Below are positions 19,271 through 28,735 of a stretch of 64,000 nucleotides of DNA, piece after piece. The stretch's first letter is position 1; every line of letters starts with the position of its first letter. A program made the translations under genes and the position numbers. Origin of the DNA: Celeribacter baekdonensis (lineage in GTDB: Bacteria; Pseudomonadota; Alphaproteobacteria; Rhodobacterales; Rhodobacteraceae); contig NZ_CP028475.1 of assembly GCF_003047105.1 (NCBI RefSeq), positions 1,860,001-1,924,000 of the forward strand, written 5' to 3'. The notes under the pieces are model-generated. The model was not told where the DNA came from. It saw only the letters and a list, made by a program, of their open reading frames with translations, and searched no databases.

Positions 19271-19672
19271 TTAGGATCGCACCTTAAAAGTGCCAACCCC
19301 CGTGGCGATCCATTCCCCCGTCTCATCCAAGAGCCGCCCTTCGGTGAAAAACGTTTTGGCTCCGCCGCCAACCCGCCGGCCTTCGGCAATGAGGCGCGCG
19401 CCTTTGGGCCGAGACAGATAATTGACCGTCAGTGAGAGCGTCAACGTCATCCGCAAGTCCTGCGCATCCCCCTTATAAGCGCCGGAATAGCCCATAGCTG
19501 TGTCCAACATCGCGGCATAAATCCCGCCATGTGGAATGCCAGAGCGGTTTGCCATAAACGGTGCGATATCGGCCTCGAACCGGGCAAAATCTGTGCTCCA
19601 CGCGGTCATCTCGACCCCAAGATGGGCCATGGCAGGTGATAAAGGTTCCAACAGCGGGTCGTGATCCGTCAT
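19271..19672 (-). CDS. PaaI-type hotdog acyl-CoA thioesterase
   Basis: 133 residues with the PaaI family pattern: ANRSGIPHGGIYAAMLDTAMG (His-Gly-Gly with a downstream Asp) and LSLTVNYLSRPKGARLIAEG. Overlaps the upstream yedK-like gene by four bases (ATGA). Acyl specificity is unknown. Confidence 0.85.
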   Translation of the reverse strand: MTDHDPLLEPLSPAMAHLGVEMTAWSTDFARFEADIAPFMANRSGIPHGGIYAAMLDTAMGYSGAYKGDAQDLRMTLTLSLTVNYLSRPKGARLIAEGRRVGGGAKTFFTEGRLLDETGEWIATGVGTFKVRS

Positions 19673-20334
19673 TCATCAAGCTCCTCAATAAGCTCAGGCC
19701 CTAAGGCCCGATTGGAATTTATCGCGCGGCTGACCCGGTGAAAGCGCAGCGCTTCGTCGGGGGCCGCACACATCAACGTCGCCGCCCCATGGCCCTCTTC
19801 GCCAAGCCATTTTGCCCAGTGTTCAGGACGCACCATCACTGGAATGCGATGATGAATCTCTGCCATACGACCCTGAGCCTCGGTGGTGACCATGGCGCAG
19901 GTCGACAGGCGCTGGCCATCCTGTTGCCAGTCCTGCCAAATCCCGGCAAAGACCATCGGCCCCTCACCTGCGGGCTGTATGAACCACGGCTGTTTGTCAC
20001 CCGCTTCGGGGCGATGCCATTCATAAAACCCATCCGCAGGAATGAGGCAACGGCGCACACGGCAGGCCTCGCGAAAGACGGGCTTGTCCGCAAGGGTTTC
20101 GGCGCGGGCGTTGATCAACAAGGGGCCGTCATTGGGCGCTTTGTACCATTTAGGAACAAAACCCCAACGCATTGGCACAAGGCGACGGTGGTCATCGGTG
20201 CGATAGATCACATGGATGTCCGTCGTCGGACAGACATTGTAATTGGGCACGTGAGGCAAGGTGTTCGCAGGGGCAGCATCAAACAACTGCGCCATCGCAT
20301 CAGAGGGAAGGGTATTGGCGAAGCGTCCACACAT
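19669..20334 (-). CDS. yedK: SOS response-associated peptidase (YedK/HMCES family)
   Basis: Protects abasic sites in single-stranded DNA by covalent attachment through Cys2. 221 residues. The invariant MCGRFA start places Cys2 after Met removal. INARAETLADKPVFREA, LIPADGFYEWHRP (catalytic Glu) and MAEIHHRIPVMV (catalytic His) are all present. First gene of a two-gene unit with the thioesterase. Confidence 0.95.
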   Translation of the reverse strand: MCGRFANTLPSDAMAQLFDAAPANTLPHVPNYNVCPTTDIHVIYRTDDHRRLVPMRWGFVPKWYKAPNDGPLLINARAETLADKPVFREACRVRRCLIPADGFYEWHRPEAGDKQPWFIQPAGEGPMVFAGIWQDWQQDGQRLSTCAMVTTEAQGRMAEIHHRIPVMVRPEHWAKWLGEEGHGAATLMCAAPDEALRFHRVSRAINSNRALGPELIEELDE

Positions 20335-20381
20335 GAGATGGATATACGCGCGACCCAGAGGAACGGAAAGCCTCTTTGCGC

Positions 20382-21254
20382 CTAGAAACTAAAGCCCAAT
20401 CGGTCATTCATCCAAAGGCGTCGGGTTTGCAATGCGCCCCGCGTTCCTGCCCGCGTCCCGGTCTCAAACCGATAGGCGATGGAATAGGTCATTTGCGAAT
20501 TGGAGCTGTCATGGTTGTCCGATTGCATCGCGCGCACATGGAGAGTCGAGTGATCATTCAAATTGTAAAGCATGGAGAGGCTATAAAAATCAAACGGCTC
20601 GCTGAGCTCTGCCCCAGCGTAAGCGGCCCATTTGCCCCCCAAAAGCGCACCGCCGCCAAATCCTATTGTCGGTGCGGCGTCACTGGCCTCTTTGACCCCA
20701 CCGAGAAGATAGAGAGCGCCCGCCTCATACTCGCCCCAAATTCGCGCAGTCGAGACCCCGGCATCGAGACTGTGATCCAGATGGCCATAAAGCGCCAATG
20801 CGTCCAACGGGCGGTAACGCGCCTCAAGAGACAGGAGATCATCGCCATGATCCGCAAACGCATGGCGAAGGCCCAAAACGGCCCCCAATCGGTCGGCCTT
20901 ATGGTCAAGATAGAGACCGGCATAGTCGCGATCCGTGTGATCATATTCCGCCACCAACCGCAGGGCCTCGGTCAAACTATACCCGACCCAGAACGCTTGA
21001 GACTGTAGGTTAAAGGTGGCGATCCCTGGAAATTCGGACCGCACATAGCGAAAGGAGCCGCCAAAGAACGCCGCGTCCTGCGCCCATTCGACCGCAGCGG
21101 AAGCCTCATATTCGGTCCATTCAAAACCCGATGTTCCGCCATCGGAATGGAGGGCAGAAAGTCCCAAATCGACATAGCTTGCCTGAGCATGCGCGCACAG
21201 TGGCAACAGCGTTCCAATGAACAGCAACAAAGAGCAAAGGCCAGACCGAAACAT
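20382..21254 (-). CDS. Predicted outer-membrane beta-barrel protein
   Basis: 290 residues from the ATG at 21254, with a signal peptide ending near LLPLCAHAQA. The mature protein alternates short amphipathic beta strands and ends in phenylalanine (NDRLGFSF), a typical barrel C-terminus. No porin family is recognisable. An upstream start at 21308 in the same frame is possible but weakens the signal peptide. Confidence 0.7.
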   Translation of the reverse strand: MFRSGLCSLLLFIGTLLPLCAHAQASYVDLGLSALHSDGGTSGFEWTEYEASAAVEWAQDAAFFGGSFRYVRSEFPGIATFNLQSQAFWVGYSLTEALRLVAEYDHTDRDYAGLYLDHKADRLGAVLGLRHAFADHGDDLLSLEARYRPLDALALYGHLDHSLDAGVSTARIWGEYEAGALYLLGGVKEASDAAPTIGFGGGALLGGKWAAYAGAELSEPFDFYSLSMLYNLNDHSTLHVRAMQSDNHDSSNSQMTYSIAYRFETGTRAGTRGALQTRRLWMNDRLGFSF

Positions 21255-21350
21255 GAGGATTCCCGCGATTAAAGATACGGACCCATGAACTCCGAAACGC
21301 CTTAACAAACCCCCAACAAAAATGGATTTTCGATCTTTCGCGAAAACTCT

Positions 21351-21656
21351 CTACCGATGCGCTTTGCGGGCGATGTCAATTTTGGCATCCATCATCGACA
21401 TGTCTTTCATGATTTCGGTGCGCCTGGTCCGGTCCGAAGTCTCGCGCAACTCGGCGCGCAGTTTTTCCAACTCCCGCCCCAACAACACAAACTCCGGCAC
21501 GCCGCCGTTTTCCTGAATCAACCGGTTCAAAAGCGCGTTTTCCGGATCATCGCAGTCAGGCAAAGGCTTGCCCGCACCGGGCAGGTTGTCGAACTCGCCC
21601 CGCGCTTCGGCCTCGGCTATTTTGGCGTTGATCAGATCGAGAAGCGGATGATCCAT
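21351..21656 (-). CDS. DUF1992 (DnaJ-homologue subfamily C member 28-like) protein
   Basis: 101 residues with the conserved DUF1992 core: INAKIAEAEARGEFDNLPGA, then GKPLPDC and a helical C-terminus (LGRELEKLRAELRE). No J-domain is present, as usual for bacterial members. The ATG overlaps the stop of the GFA gene by one base (TAATG). Function unknown. Confidence 0.88.
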   Translation of the reverse strand: MDHPLLDLINAKIAEAEARGEFDNLPGAGKPLPDCDDPENALLNRLIQENGGVPEFVLLGRELEKLRAELRETSDRTRRTEIMKDMSMMDAKIDIARKAHR

Positions 21657-22138
21657 TACATCCGCCCCAAGGCCACATTGCGCCGGGCGATGGCCTCCGG
21701 CGTCCAGACCTCTTTGGTCGAATAGTAGTTGGGATAAACCTTGGCGCCATCAGGAAAGCGCATCCACGGCACGGCGGTGGAGGTAAAAATGAACACGTCT
21801 GGAGTGATCTCGCGGGCCTGATCCAGCGTCCCGACCCGCACAAAGGCCAGCGCACGCCCCGCCCCGGAGTAATGTGACCACAGCGCGACATGGCAGGAGG
21901 GGCAGCGGACGATGGTCTGGCCTTTGCCAGAGTTGGACGCGGTCTCAACCTCCTCTGGCGTGCCTTTGATCACGGTCAATTTGGCCCTTTCAATCAGACC
22001 GTTGAGGGCAAAGGCCGACCCGGTTTCGCGCTGACACCATGTGCAATGACAAGAATGGACGCACATGAAGCTGTCGCCCAGCGCATATTCAATCTCTCCA
22101 CAGGTGCAGCGTCCGTGCATTTCTTTCTCCAAGCTCAT
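21656..22138 (-). CDS. GFA family (CENP-V/GFA zinc-binding domain) protein
   Basis: 160 residues with the zinc-binding pattern of glutathione-dependent formaldehyde-activating enzymes: GRCTCGEIEY, HSCHCTWCQRETG and IVRCPSCHVALWSHY. The C-terminal segment RFPDGAKVYPNYYST follows. Most members do not activate formaldehyde, so only the fold and metal site are supported. Coupled to the DUF1992 gene. Confidence 0.88.
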   Translation of the reverse strand: MSLEKEMHGRCTCGEIEYALGDSFMCVHSCHCTWCQRETGSAFALNGLIERAKLTVIKGTPEEVETASNSGKGQTIVRCPSCHVALWSHYSGAGRALAFVRVGTLDQAREITPDVFIFTSTAVPWMRFPDGAKVYPNYYSTKEVWTPEAIARRNVALGRM

Positions 22139-22159
22139 GTCCTAAAGGTCTCTGTCATA

Positions 22160-22192
22160 AGAAAAGCCCCCGCAACGGTAGCGAGGGCTTTC
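22160..22192 (-). terminator. Rho-independent terminator of the 5'-nucleotidase gene
   Basis: Minus-strand stem AAAGCCCTCGC / GCGGGGGCTTT (one G-U pair) around TACCGTT, followed by TTCTT, 38 bases past the stop. Confidence 0.75.
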
Positions 22193-22229
22193 CAACTTTT
22201 CCAGCATCTAAAGAGGAAGAAACGCCGCC

Positions 22230-23786
22230 TTATTTGACGGTGATGCGACCATCTGTGTAGGGCGTGTAGGGGCCATTCTGGATCAGATATTCGGCCACAA
22301 CATCGGCCACATCGGGACCGAAATCATAGGCATTCTCTGCCGAAATGAACATTTTGAACCCATCGCCGCCGTTGCGGACATAGTTGTTGGACACAACGCC
22401 GTAGACCTTATCAAGATCAATCGGCGCACCGCCCACCATGACGTCAGACACGCGCGCGCCAACCTCGGCAGAACCATCATAGGCATAGGTCAGGCCCGCA
22501 ACTTGCAGAAAACGACCCGCCACGTCTGTCAACTGGCTCACGCCATTTTCAAGCGCTTCGACGACGGTCGAGCCGGGCACATAGAAGGTGGAGAGGGTGT
22601 TTTGGAACGGCAGAACGGTTAGAACCTCGCCCATCGTCACCGGCCCCGCATCAATGGAAGACCGCACGCCACCGCCGTTTTGCAACGCGATTTCTATGCC
22701 TTGGTCTTTCACACGCGCCAACATGGCGTCCGCCAAAAGTGTCCCCATCTCGCATTCCATCGTGCGACAGTTGTTTTTGTCGCCATCAATCGCTGCGGTG
22801 GTTTCGGCCACGACCTTGTTGCGGATTTCCTCAAGCGGAACAGCCGCTTCGGCTATACGTGCCACGGTGACTTCGTCTTCGGACACGGCAGCGTCCATGA
22901 TGATCGGCGCGCCAACGGCTTCGGTGATCTCACCGGCGTCGTCAAAGGTCACGTTCAATTCGCCCAAGAACTTACCGTAAGCATAGGCCGACAAAATGGC
23001 GGTGTTGCCCACCATGGTCGGGTACGGCCCTTCGGCCCCGTCCATGTCGCCCAACAGCGTGTTGGTGTGACCGCCCACGATCACGTCAACGCCAGTGGTG
23101 TTGGCGGCGACGGTTTTGTCGACGTTATAGCCGGAGTGGGACAGAACGATGATTTTGTTCACGCCCTCGGCGGTGAGTTTGTCGACTTCGCCCTGAACCG
23201 CATCGGAGGGATCGGTGAAGATCACGTTCGGGCCGGGAGAGGCCAGTTCGTCCGTATCATGAGGCGTCAGGCCGATCAGACCGATCTTTTCACCGCCACG
23301 TTCGATGATCGTGGATTTAAGCAGCTTATCGGCCAGCAAAGGCTCGCCGGAGAAATCAGCGTTCGACATCAGGACCGGGAAGGTCACCGCATCCATAAAG
23401 CCGCGCAGCACTTCGGGACCGTCGTCGAATTCGTGGTTGCCCACTGTCATCGCGTCATAGCCGAGCTTGTTCATCATCTCGGCGGCAAGTTTGCCTTTGT
23501 AATAGGTGTAGAACAGCGTGCCTTGGAACTGATCGCCGCCATCGACGAGGATGGAGTTGTTCGAGCGTTTACGCGCCTCTTCCACAGCCGTCACAAGACG
23601 CGCCGAGCCACCGAAACACTTGCCTTCGGTGTTGTCCTCGCTTGAGCACCCCGCATCGTATTTCGAAATCGGTTCAAAGCGTGCGTGGAAATCATTGGTG
23701 TGGAGAATGGTGAGCGAATAATCGGCATAGGCCGCACCAGCGGAAACCATCATAGCCGCCGAAGTCAGAAGGATTTTTTTGAGCAT
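22230..23786 (-). CDS. Secreted 5'-nucleotidase / bifunctional metallophosphatase (UshA-like)
   Basis: 518 residues: a Sec signal peptide (KKILLTSAAMMVSAGAAYA), the two-metal phosphatase domain starting LTILHTNDFHARFEP with VGNHEFDDGPE, and a C-terminal 5'-nucleotidase substrate domain (IALQNGGGVRSSID and VSNNYVRNGGDGFKMF). It dephosphorylates nucleotides in the periplasm. A strong terminator follows and no operon partners are seen. Confidence 0.93.
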   Translation of the reverse strand: MLKKILLTSAAMMVSAGAAYADYSLTILHTNDFHARFEPISKYDAGCSSEDNTEGKCFGGSARLVTAVEEARKRSNNSILVDGGDQFQGTLFYTYYKGKLAAEMMNKLGYDAMTVGNHEFDDGPEVLRGFMDAVTFPVLMSNADFSGEPLLADKLLKSTIIERGGEKIGLIGLTPHDTDELASPGPNVIFTDPSDAVQGEVDKLTAEGVNKIIVLSHSGYNVDKTVAANTTGVDVIVGGHTNTLLGDMDGAEGPYPTMVGNTAILSAYAYGKFLGELNVTFDDAGEITEAVGAPIIMDAAVSEDEVTVARIAEAAVPLEEIRNKVVAETTAAIDGDKNNCRTMECEMGTLLADAMLARVKDQGIEIALQNGGGVRSSIDAGPVTMGEVLTVLPFQNTLSTFYVPGSTVVEALENGVSQLTDVAGRFLQVAGLTYAYDGSAEVGARVSDVMVGGAPIDLDKVYGVVSNNYVRNGGDGFKMFISAENAYDFGPDVADVVAEYLIQNGPYTPYTDGRITVK

Positions 23787-23912
23787 TTCTGCACCCCTGT
23801 TGAATTGATACCATAAACCCTGACGAGAGTTGACCGAAGAGTCAAAGCTCTAACCTCTCTATCAGCTACATTTCGCACGTAACGGTTTTGTAACGCACGA
23901 ATGACAGGCAGG

Positions 23913-24514
23913 TCATTGTTTTTCGACAATCCAACCAGACAGCACATCACGCGCCAACCGATGCGGGTCCGTCGCAAGCCGCCCTGTGAGCAACCTCAGC
24001 CAAGCCGCAGCCATGATGGTATCCGCGAGGGCCTCCGGTGCGACACTCTCGTGCAGTTCGCCGCATGTCTGCGCCCATCCGACCACGTCGATCAACGCCG
24101 CCAACCGCTCTAAACGATAGCGCTCTAAAGCCTCCGCCACATCCTGATCCGACTGCGCCTCGGCAATGATCAAAGGAAACACCTGCCCTTCGGGGTTTGC
24201 CAGAAGGTGAACACATAGCGATAAAACTCCGCAATGGTGTCAACCAGATTGCCCATGTCCCTGTGCTGATGCGCGCCCTTAGAGCGCTCATAGACCGCCA
24301 CCAAAAGTGCCCCCCGGTTGGGCCACCATTTGTAAAGCGTTGCTTTGCCCGCACGCGCACGCCGCGCCACCGCCTCCATCGTCAGGCCATGCACGCCCTT
24401 TTCGCGCAACAGATCACAAGCCGCATCCAGAATCGCCGCCTCGGTTGCCGGGTTGCGGCGCGCGCCAATGGACCGCCTCTGCGGCTTTGCACACTCACCT
24501 GTGACGTTTGGCAC
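23913..24514 (-). pseudogene. TetR/AcrR family regulator, frameshifted in the middle
   Basis: The N-terminal half (GTG start at 24514) is a TetR DNA-binding domain: ATEAAILDAACDLLREKGVH and MEAVARRARAGKATLYKWW. This frame ends at 24170. The next frame starts VFPLIIAEAQSDQDVAEALE and runs to 23913. Adding one base to the G run at 24192-24195 joins them as WQTPEGQVFPLIIAEA, giving 200 residues, a normal TetR length. Two palindromes just upstream are probable self-operators. Likely intact in the real genome. Confidence 0.85.
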
Positions 24515-24536
24515 AGTCGGCCTCCTTTACATATCG

Positions 24537-24576
24537 GAACGCATCGTTCATATATAAGAACGAAACGTATCGTTCT
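24537..24576. promoter_or_regulatory. Twin palindromic operators of the divergent TetR gene
   Basis: GAACG-CAT-CGTTC at 24537-24549 and AGAACGA-N6-TCGTTCT at 24557-24576 share the same half-site. They fill the intergenic gap between the TetR gene (start 24514) and the small membrane gene (start 24591). Typical arrangement for a TetR repressor controlling itself and its neighbour. Confidence 0.75.
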
Positions 24577-24590
24577 GTTTGGAGTATCAT

Positions 24591-24827
24591 ATGTCCTCTG
24601 CTGCCACCAGCCCCACAGCCTCCCGCAAACCCAGCCGCCTGCGGTTCAGCCTGTTTGTCTTTCTTGGCGTCTACCCCTTGGTCACGATCCTGATCTATGC
24701 CCTCGCTCCTGTCACATCCGACTGGCAGATTTGGCAACGCAACCTCGTCATGGTGCCGATCATCGTTCTGTCCATGGTGTTTTTCATCATCCCACGCATC
24801 CATAGACATTGCGGTCGCTGGCTCTGA
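24591..24827 (+). CDS. Small membrane protein divergent from the TetR gene
   Basis: 78 residues with two membrane helices: LFVFLGVYPLVTILIYALAP (about 24-43) and LVMVPIIVLSMVFFIIPRI (about 54-72), ending in a basic tail. GGAG lies upstream of the ATG at 24591. Its promoter overlaps the twin TetR operators, so it is the likely regulated target. Function unknown. Confidence 0.72.
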   Translation: MSSAATSPTASRKPSRLRFSLFVFLGVYPLVTILIYALAPVTSDWQIWQRNLVMVPIIVLSMVFFIIPRIHRHCGRWL

Positions 24828-24896
24828 GCCACCGACACCACGTTAGGGACACAAAGCCCCATTGACCAAAGACGACAGCACTGGCATCTGAGGGAC

Positions 24897-25232
24897 ATGC
24901 ATATTTACAAAATCTTCCGGGCCCCCGAATGGGCGGCCATGCAAGCCGGTGGCGAGACCCTTGGTGCGCCTGTTGACCTGGCCGATGGCTATGTCCATTT
25001 CTCCACCAAGGATCAGGTCAAAGAGACCGTATCCAAATGGTTTGCGGGCGAAGACGGTCTGCATATTCTCGCCTGTGACAGCGACAAAATGGCCCCGCAT
25101 ATCAAATGGGAACCATCGCGTGGTGGTGCCTTGTTCCCGCATCTCTATCGCGCCCTGCGCATGGATGACATCCTTTGGGTCAAATCCTTGCCGCTTGGCC
25201 CCGATGGGCATCTCTTTCCAGAGGATCTATGA
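24897..25232 (+). CDS. DUF952 family protein
   Basis: 111 residues with the DUF952 pattern: MHIYKIFRAPEW, DGYVHFSTKDQVKETVSKWF (conserved His-Phe-Ser) and FPHLYRALRMDDILWV. Immediately followed by pyrD with no gap (TGA-ATG), a pairing I recall in other alphaproteobacteria. Biochemical role unknown. Confidence 0.9.
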   Translation: MHIYKIFRAPEWAAMQAGGETLGAPVDLADGYVHFSTKDQVKETVSKWFAGEDGLHILACDSDKMAPHIKWEPSRGGALFPHLYRALRMDDILWVKSLPLGPDGHLFPEDL

Positions 25233-26306
25233 ATGTCTTTCTTTGAACAGGTCGGCATGGCGCTATTGCGCAGCCTCGATCCGGAGAAATCCCATCACTT
25301 TGCCCTCTCCGCCCTGCGCGCAGGCTTGGCCCCCCTGCCCGGTCCAATCACATCGGCACGGTTGAAAACCAAAATTGCCGGACTTGAGATGCCCAATCCC
25401 GTGGGCCTTGCCGCCGGGTTTGACAAAAACGCCGAAGCCATCCCGCAACTGGCGCGCGCGGGCTTTGGCTTTATCGAATTGGGTGCGGCCACCCCGCGCC
25501 CCCAGCCGGGCAACCCGAAACCCCGGCTGTTCCGCCTGAGCGAAGATCATGCGGTGATCAATCGCTTTGGCTTTAACAATGATGGGATGGAGGCGATCGG
25601 GGATCGTTTGGCGCGCTGCCGTAACTCGACCCACCGCGCCAAAATCCCCGTTGGCCTGAACCTCGGTGCCAACAAAGACAGCGCAGACCGCGCCGGTGAT
25701 TTCGCCAAAGTATTGGCTCATTGCGGCAATGCGATTGATTTCGCCACGGTGAATGTCTCCTCGCCCAACACCGAACGCCTGCGCGATTTGCAGGGGCCGG
25801 AAGCGCTTGAGGCGCTGTTGCGTGGCGTGTTGGAGGCCCGCACAGGTTTGGATCACGAGGTTCCGGTGTTCTTGAAAATCGCCCCGGATTTGGCGGCCTC
25901 CGAGCTGGCCGAACTGGCCGAGGTGGCGCGCAAATCCGGCATCGACGCGGTGATCGCCACCAACACCACTTTATCGCGCGAAGGTTTGAAATCTGCACAT
26001 AAAGGTGAGATGGGCGGTCTTTCTGGTCGTCCATTGTTCGAAGAGTCCACGCGGGTTCTGGCGCAATTGTCCCGCGATTTGGGGGATGACATGCCTCTGA
26101 TCGGGGTTGGCGGCATCGCCTCCGCGCTTGACGCCTATACCAAAATCCGCGCTGGGGCCTCGGTGGTTCAGCTCTATTCAGCGATGGTCTATCAGGGCCT
26201 CTCTCTGGCCCCGCGCATCGCGCGCGGTTTGGACGATCTGCTCAAACAAGACGGGTTTGACACGGTGACAGAGGCGGTCGGCACCAAGCGCGGTGATTGG
26301 CTTTAA
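25233..26306 (+). CDS. pyrD: Dihydroorotate dehydrogenase (quinone), class 2
   Basis: Membrane-associated FMN enzyme oxidising dihydroorotate to orotate in pyrimidine synthesis. 357 residues. An N-terminal extension that interacts with the quinone pool precedes the barrel. FMN and substrate segments include [34 protein letters not shown] (catalytic Ser of class 2) and [20 protein letters not shown]. Directly follows the DUF952 gene. Confidence 0.97.
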   Translation: MSFFEQVGMALLRSLDPEKSHHFALSALRAGLAPLPGPITSARLKTKIAGLEMPNPVGLAAGFDKNAEAIPQLARAGFGFIELGAATPRPQPGNPKPRLFRLSEDHAVINRFGFNNDGMEAIGDRLARCRNSTHRAKIPVGLNLGANKDSADRAGDFAKVLAHCGNAIDFATVNVSSPNTERLRDLQGPEALEALLRGVLEARTGLDHEVPVFLKIAPDLAASELAELAEVARKSGIDAVIATNTTLSREGLKSAHKGEMGGLSGRPLFEESTRVLAQLSRDLGDDMPLIGVGGIASALDAYTKIRAGASVVQLYSAMVYQGLSLAPRIARGLDDLLKQDGFDTVTEAVGTKRGDWL

Positions 26307-26313
26307 TCCACCT

Positions 26314-27638
26314 TTACCCCGCGCGCGTGGCCTGTGCCTCAAGCCCCGGATATTTCCACAAAAGCGTCGCACCCCGTGCGATATAGCTGACCATCAACGC
26401 CGCCCAAAGCCCGTGATTGCCAAACAACGGGATCAGGACAGTGGCAGCGATGACATAGGCCAAAAGCGACAGGATCATCATATTGCGCATGTCGCGGGTG
26501 CGGGTTGCGCCGATGAAAATCCCGTCCAACATCCACGCCGCCAAGCCCAACAACGGGGCCAAGACCATCCACGGTAAAAACGCCCGCGCCGCAACGCGCA
26601 CCTCGAGCGCGGTGGTCATGGTGTCGATGATCGCGCCACCAAAGACGGCAAAACCCAGCGCCAAAAGCCCAGAGGCAATCAGCCCCCAAAACGAGGCAAG
26701 CATTGCCCCGCGCCGCAGCGCGTCCCGCGAACGTGCCCCCAGCGCGTGACCGACAATCGCCTCGGCTGCAAAGGCAAAACCATCAAGGGCATAGGCGGTG
26801 ATTTCGATGAACTGCATCAGGATTTGGTTGGCCGCCAAGGTCCGGTCGCCAAACCCGGCGCCAAGGAAGGTAAAGCTGACCATAATGGCGAGCAAAAGCA
26901 CCGAGCGGATCAAAATATCGGTGTTGACCTTGGCCATATAGATCAGTCGCGCCCGGTCAAACACCCGTGCCCAATCGCGCCAACTTGGCACGTTAAACGC
27001 ATCGCGACAGAGCCAAAGCCCCATCATCGCACCGCTGATTTCGGCCAAAACCGTGGCCGCTGCGACGCCTTGGACACCCCAACCCAGCCCCAACACAAAC
27101 CAAAGATCCAACCCGATGTTGAGCCCGTTCATCCACAATTGCAGCACCAAAACGCCGCGGGTACGCTCTTGGGCGATCAACCAGCCGGTGACGCCGTACA
27201 GCGCAATGGCGAAGGGCGCGGACCAGATGCGAATGGAGATATAGCTGCGTGCAAGGCTTTCGACCTCGGGCGAGGCCGGAGACAGACGAAATGCGGCCCA
27301 AAGGATTGGGATTTGAAACGCAATCAACGCGACGCCGCCAACCACACCAATCATCAAAGCGCGGGTCAAAAGGGCGGCCACTTCGCCCGTATCGGAGGCC
27401 CGCGCGCCTGTGACACAAGCCCAGTGGTGCCCATGCGCAAAAACCCGAAGAGCCAATAGATCGACGCCAAAATGATCGCGCCAATGCCCACGGCGCCGAT
27501 CGGAGCGGCAAGCCCCATTTGCCCCACCACGCCGGTGTCGACCGCGCCAAGGATCGGCACGGTGGCATTGGAGAGCACGATGGGAATGGCGATTTTGAGC
27601 ACCCGTCTGTGGGTCAACTCGACGCCGACGTCCGCCAT
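26314..27638 (-). pseudogene. MATE family efflux transporter, frameshifted near its N-terminus
   Basis: The first frame (start 27638, MADVGVELTHRRVLKIAIP) encodes helices 1-2 through FLRMGTTGLVSQARG. The second carries the rest from ASDTGEVAALLTRALM to 26314. The junction is the C run at 27399-27401. One extra base restores SQARGASDTGEVAALLT and a 441-residue protein with 12 membrane segments, DinF-like. The start at 27638 is two bases after the thioesterase stop. Substrate unknown. Probably intact in reality. Confidence 0.85.
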
Positions 27639-27639
27639 T

Positions 27640-28137
27640 TTAAGACGCGACCGCAAGCTCGGGCATCAGAAAATGCCCCATCGCTTGCACAGTTGGGCGC
27701 GCCCGGTTGTCTTGCCAGGCTTCTACCTGCACGGAGGCATACCGCCGCCCAGCGCGCGTGATCTCGGCGCGGGCATAGGCATCGCGCGGCAGACCGGAGC
27801 GCAGATAGTCCACAGTTATGTCAATGGTCTTCGGCAAAGCGGGCATCGTCTCAACACTCTCCCCCGCCTCCATCCGCGGCCAAATCAGCGACCAGCCCAG
27901 CGCCATGATCGCCGTGACCTCCAAAAACGCAGCCAAAGCCCCGCCATGCAGCGCAGGCAGGGTGGGATTTCCAATCAAATCAGGACGATACGGCATTATC
28001 GCGGTCAACTCATCGCCGCGCCGCTCAAATTCAAACCCCATGAAGGTGATATAGGGCACCCGCGCCACCAAAGCGGAAAGCGCTGCATCGCGCCGCTCTT
28101 TGACAACTTGGACAGGTTCGGGTTTGGGTCGGCTCAT
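27640..28137 (-). CDS. PaaI-type hotdog thioesterase
   Basis: 165 residues from the ATG at 28137, overlapping the previous stop by one base (TGATG). Conserved PTLPALHGGALAAFLEVTAI and TIDITVDYLRSGLPRDAYAR segments match PaaI-type acyl-CoA thioesterases. In tandem with a second hotdog gene and upstream of a MATE pump. Confidence 0.82.
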   Translation of the reverse strand: MSRPKPEPVQVVKERRDAALSALVARVPYITFMGFEFERRGDELTAIMPYRPDLIGNPTLPALHGGALAAFLEVTAIMALGWSLIWPRMEAGESVETMPALPKTIDITVDYLRSGLPRDAYARAEITRAGRRYASVQVEAWQDNRARPTVQAMGHFLMPELAVAS

Positions 28138-28559
28138 CACATGCGCTCCACGGTAAAAGCCCCTGTGGCGGCGGCAACCGGCACGTCGGACGTGCCATCA
28201 TTGGCCGACACCCGCACGAATGCGACGGAACGTGTCATATGGTAACAAATCGCATGGGCGGTGATGGTCGCGCCGGGTTTGGCGGCCCGCATGTAATCAA
28301 TTCTCAGATCAATCGTGGCGGTGGCCGCCCCAGATTTAGGATGGCTCATCACTGACGCGCCAGCACAGGTGTCCATCAGCGCCGACACAGCACCACCATG
28401 GATTACACCCGTGTCCGGGTCGCCAATCAGCGCCTCGGAATAGGGCATGAAAATCTCTGCCTCCCCCTGACCAATCGAATCAAGTTCCATACCAAGCGCC
28501 CGGCAATGCGGCAGGGCTTCAATGAATTGGCGGGCGATTTTTGTACGTTCTTCGATCAT
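28137..28559 (-). CDS. PaaI-type hotdog thioesterase
   Basis: 140 residues with DTGVIHGGAVSALMDTCAGA (His-Gly-Gly and Asp) and TIDLRIDYMRAAKPGATITA. First of three co-directional genes (hotdog, hotdog, MATE) with stops and starts overlapping or within 2 bases, a tight operon. The two hotdog proteins are diverged paralogues, perhaps forming a heteromer, which is only inference. Confidence 0.85.
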   Translation of the reverse strand: MIEERTKIARQFIEALPHCRALGMELDSIGQGEAEIFMPYSEALIGDPDTGVIHGGAVSALMDTCAGASVMSHPKSGAATATIDLRIDYMRAAKPGATITAHAICYHMTRSVAFVRVSANDGTSDVPVAAATGAFTVERM

Positions 28560-28660
28560 GAAAGGCTCATTGGGGACGGCTTAATGGCTGTGCATAGTGG
28601 TGTTTTTGGCAGGCAGCGGGCGAAATTCGGCCTTTTGAACAGGCTCTTTGCATAATGTGG

Positions 28661-28711
28661 CTTGCAACACGGGCTGCAAGGTCTATTTTCTGCAATTAAG
28701 AATGACTTGCA
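28661..28711. promoter_or_regulatory. Candidate metal-regulator inverted repeats upstream of the manganese exporter gene
   Basis: CTTGCA-N8-TGCAAG at 28661-28680 is a perfect dyad. TGCAA-N11-TTGCA at 28691-28711 repeats the same half-site, 25 bases before the ATG at 28736. Fur/Mur-type sites in alphaproteobacteria contain TGCAA half-sites, which fits a metal transporter, but spacing differs from the usual box. Confidence 0.4.
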
Positions 28712-28735
28712 ACTAACCCGACGGAAGTTTCCTGT

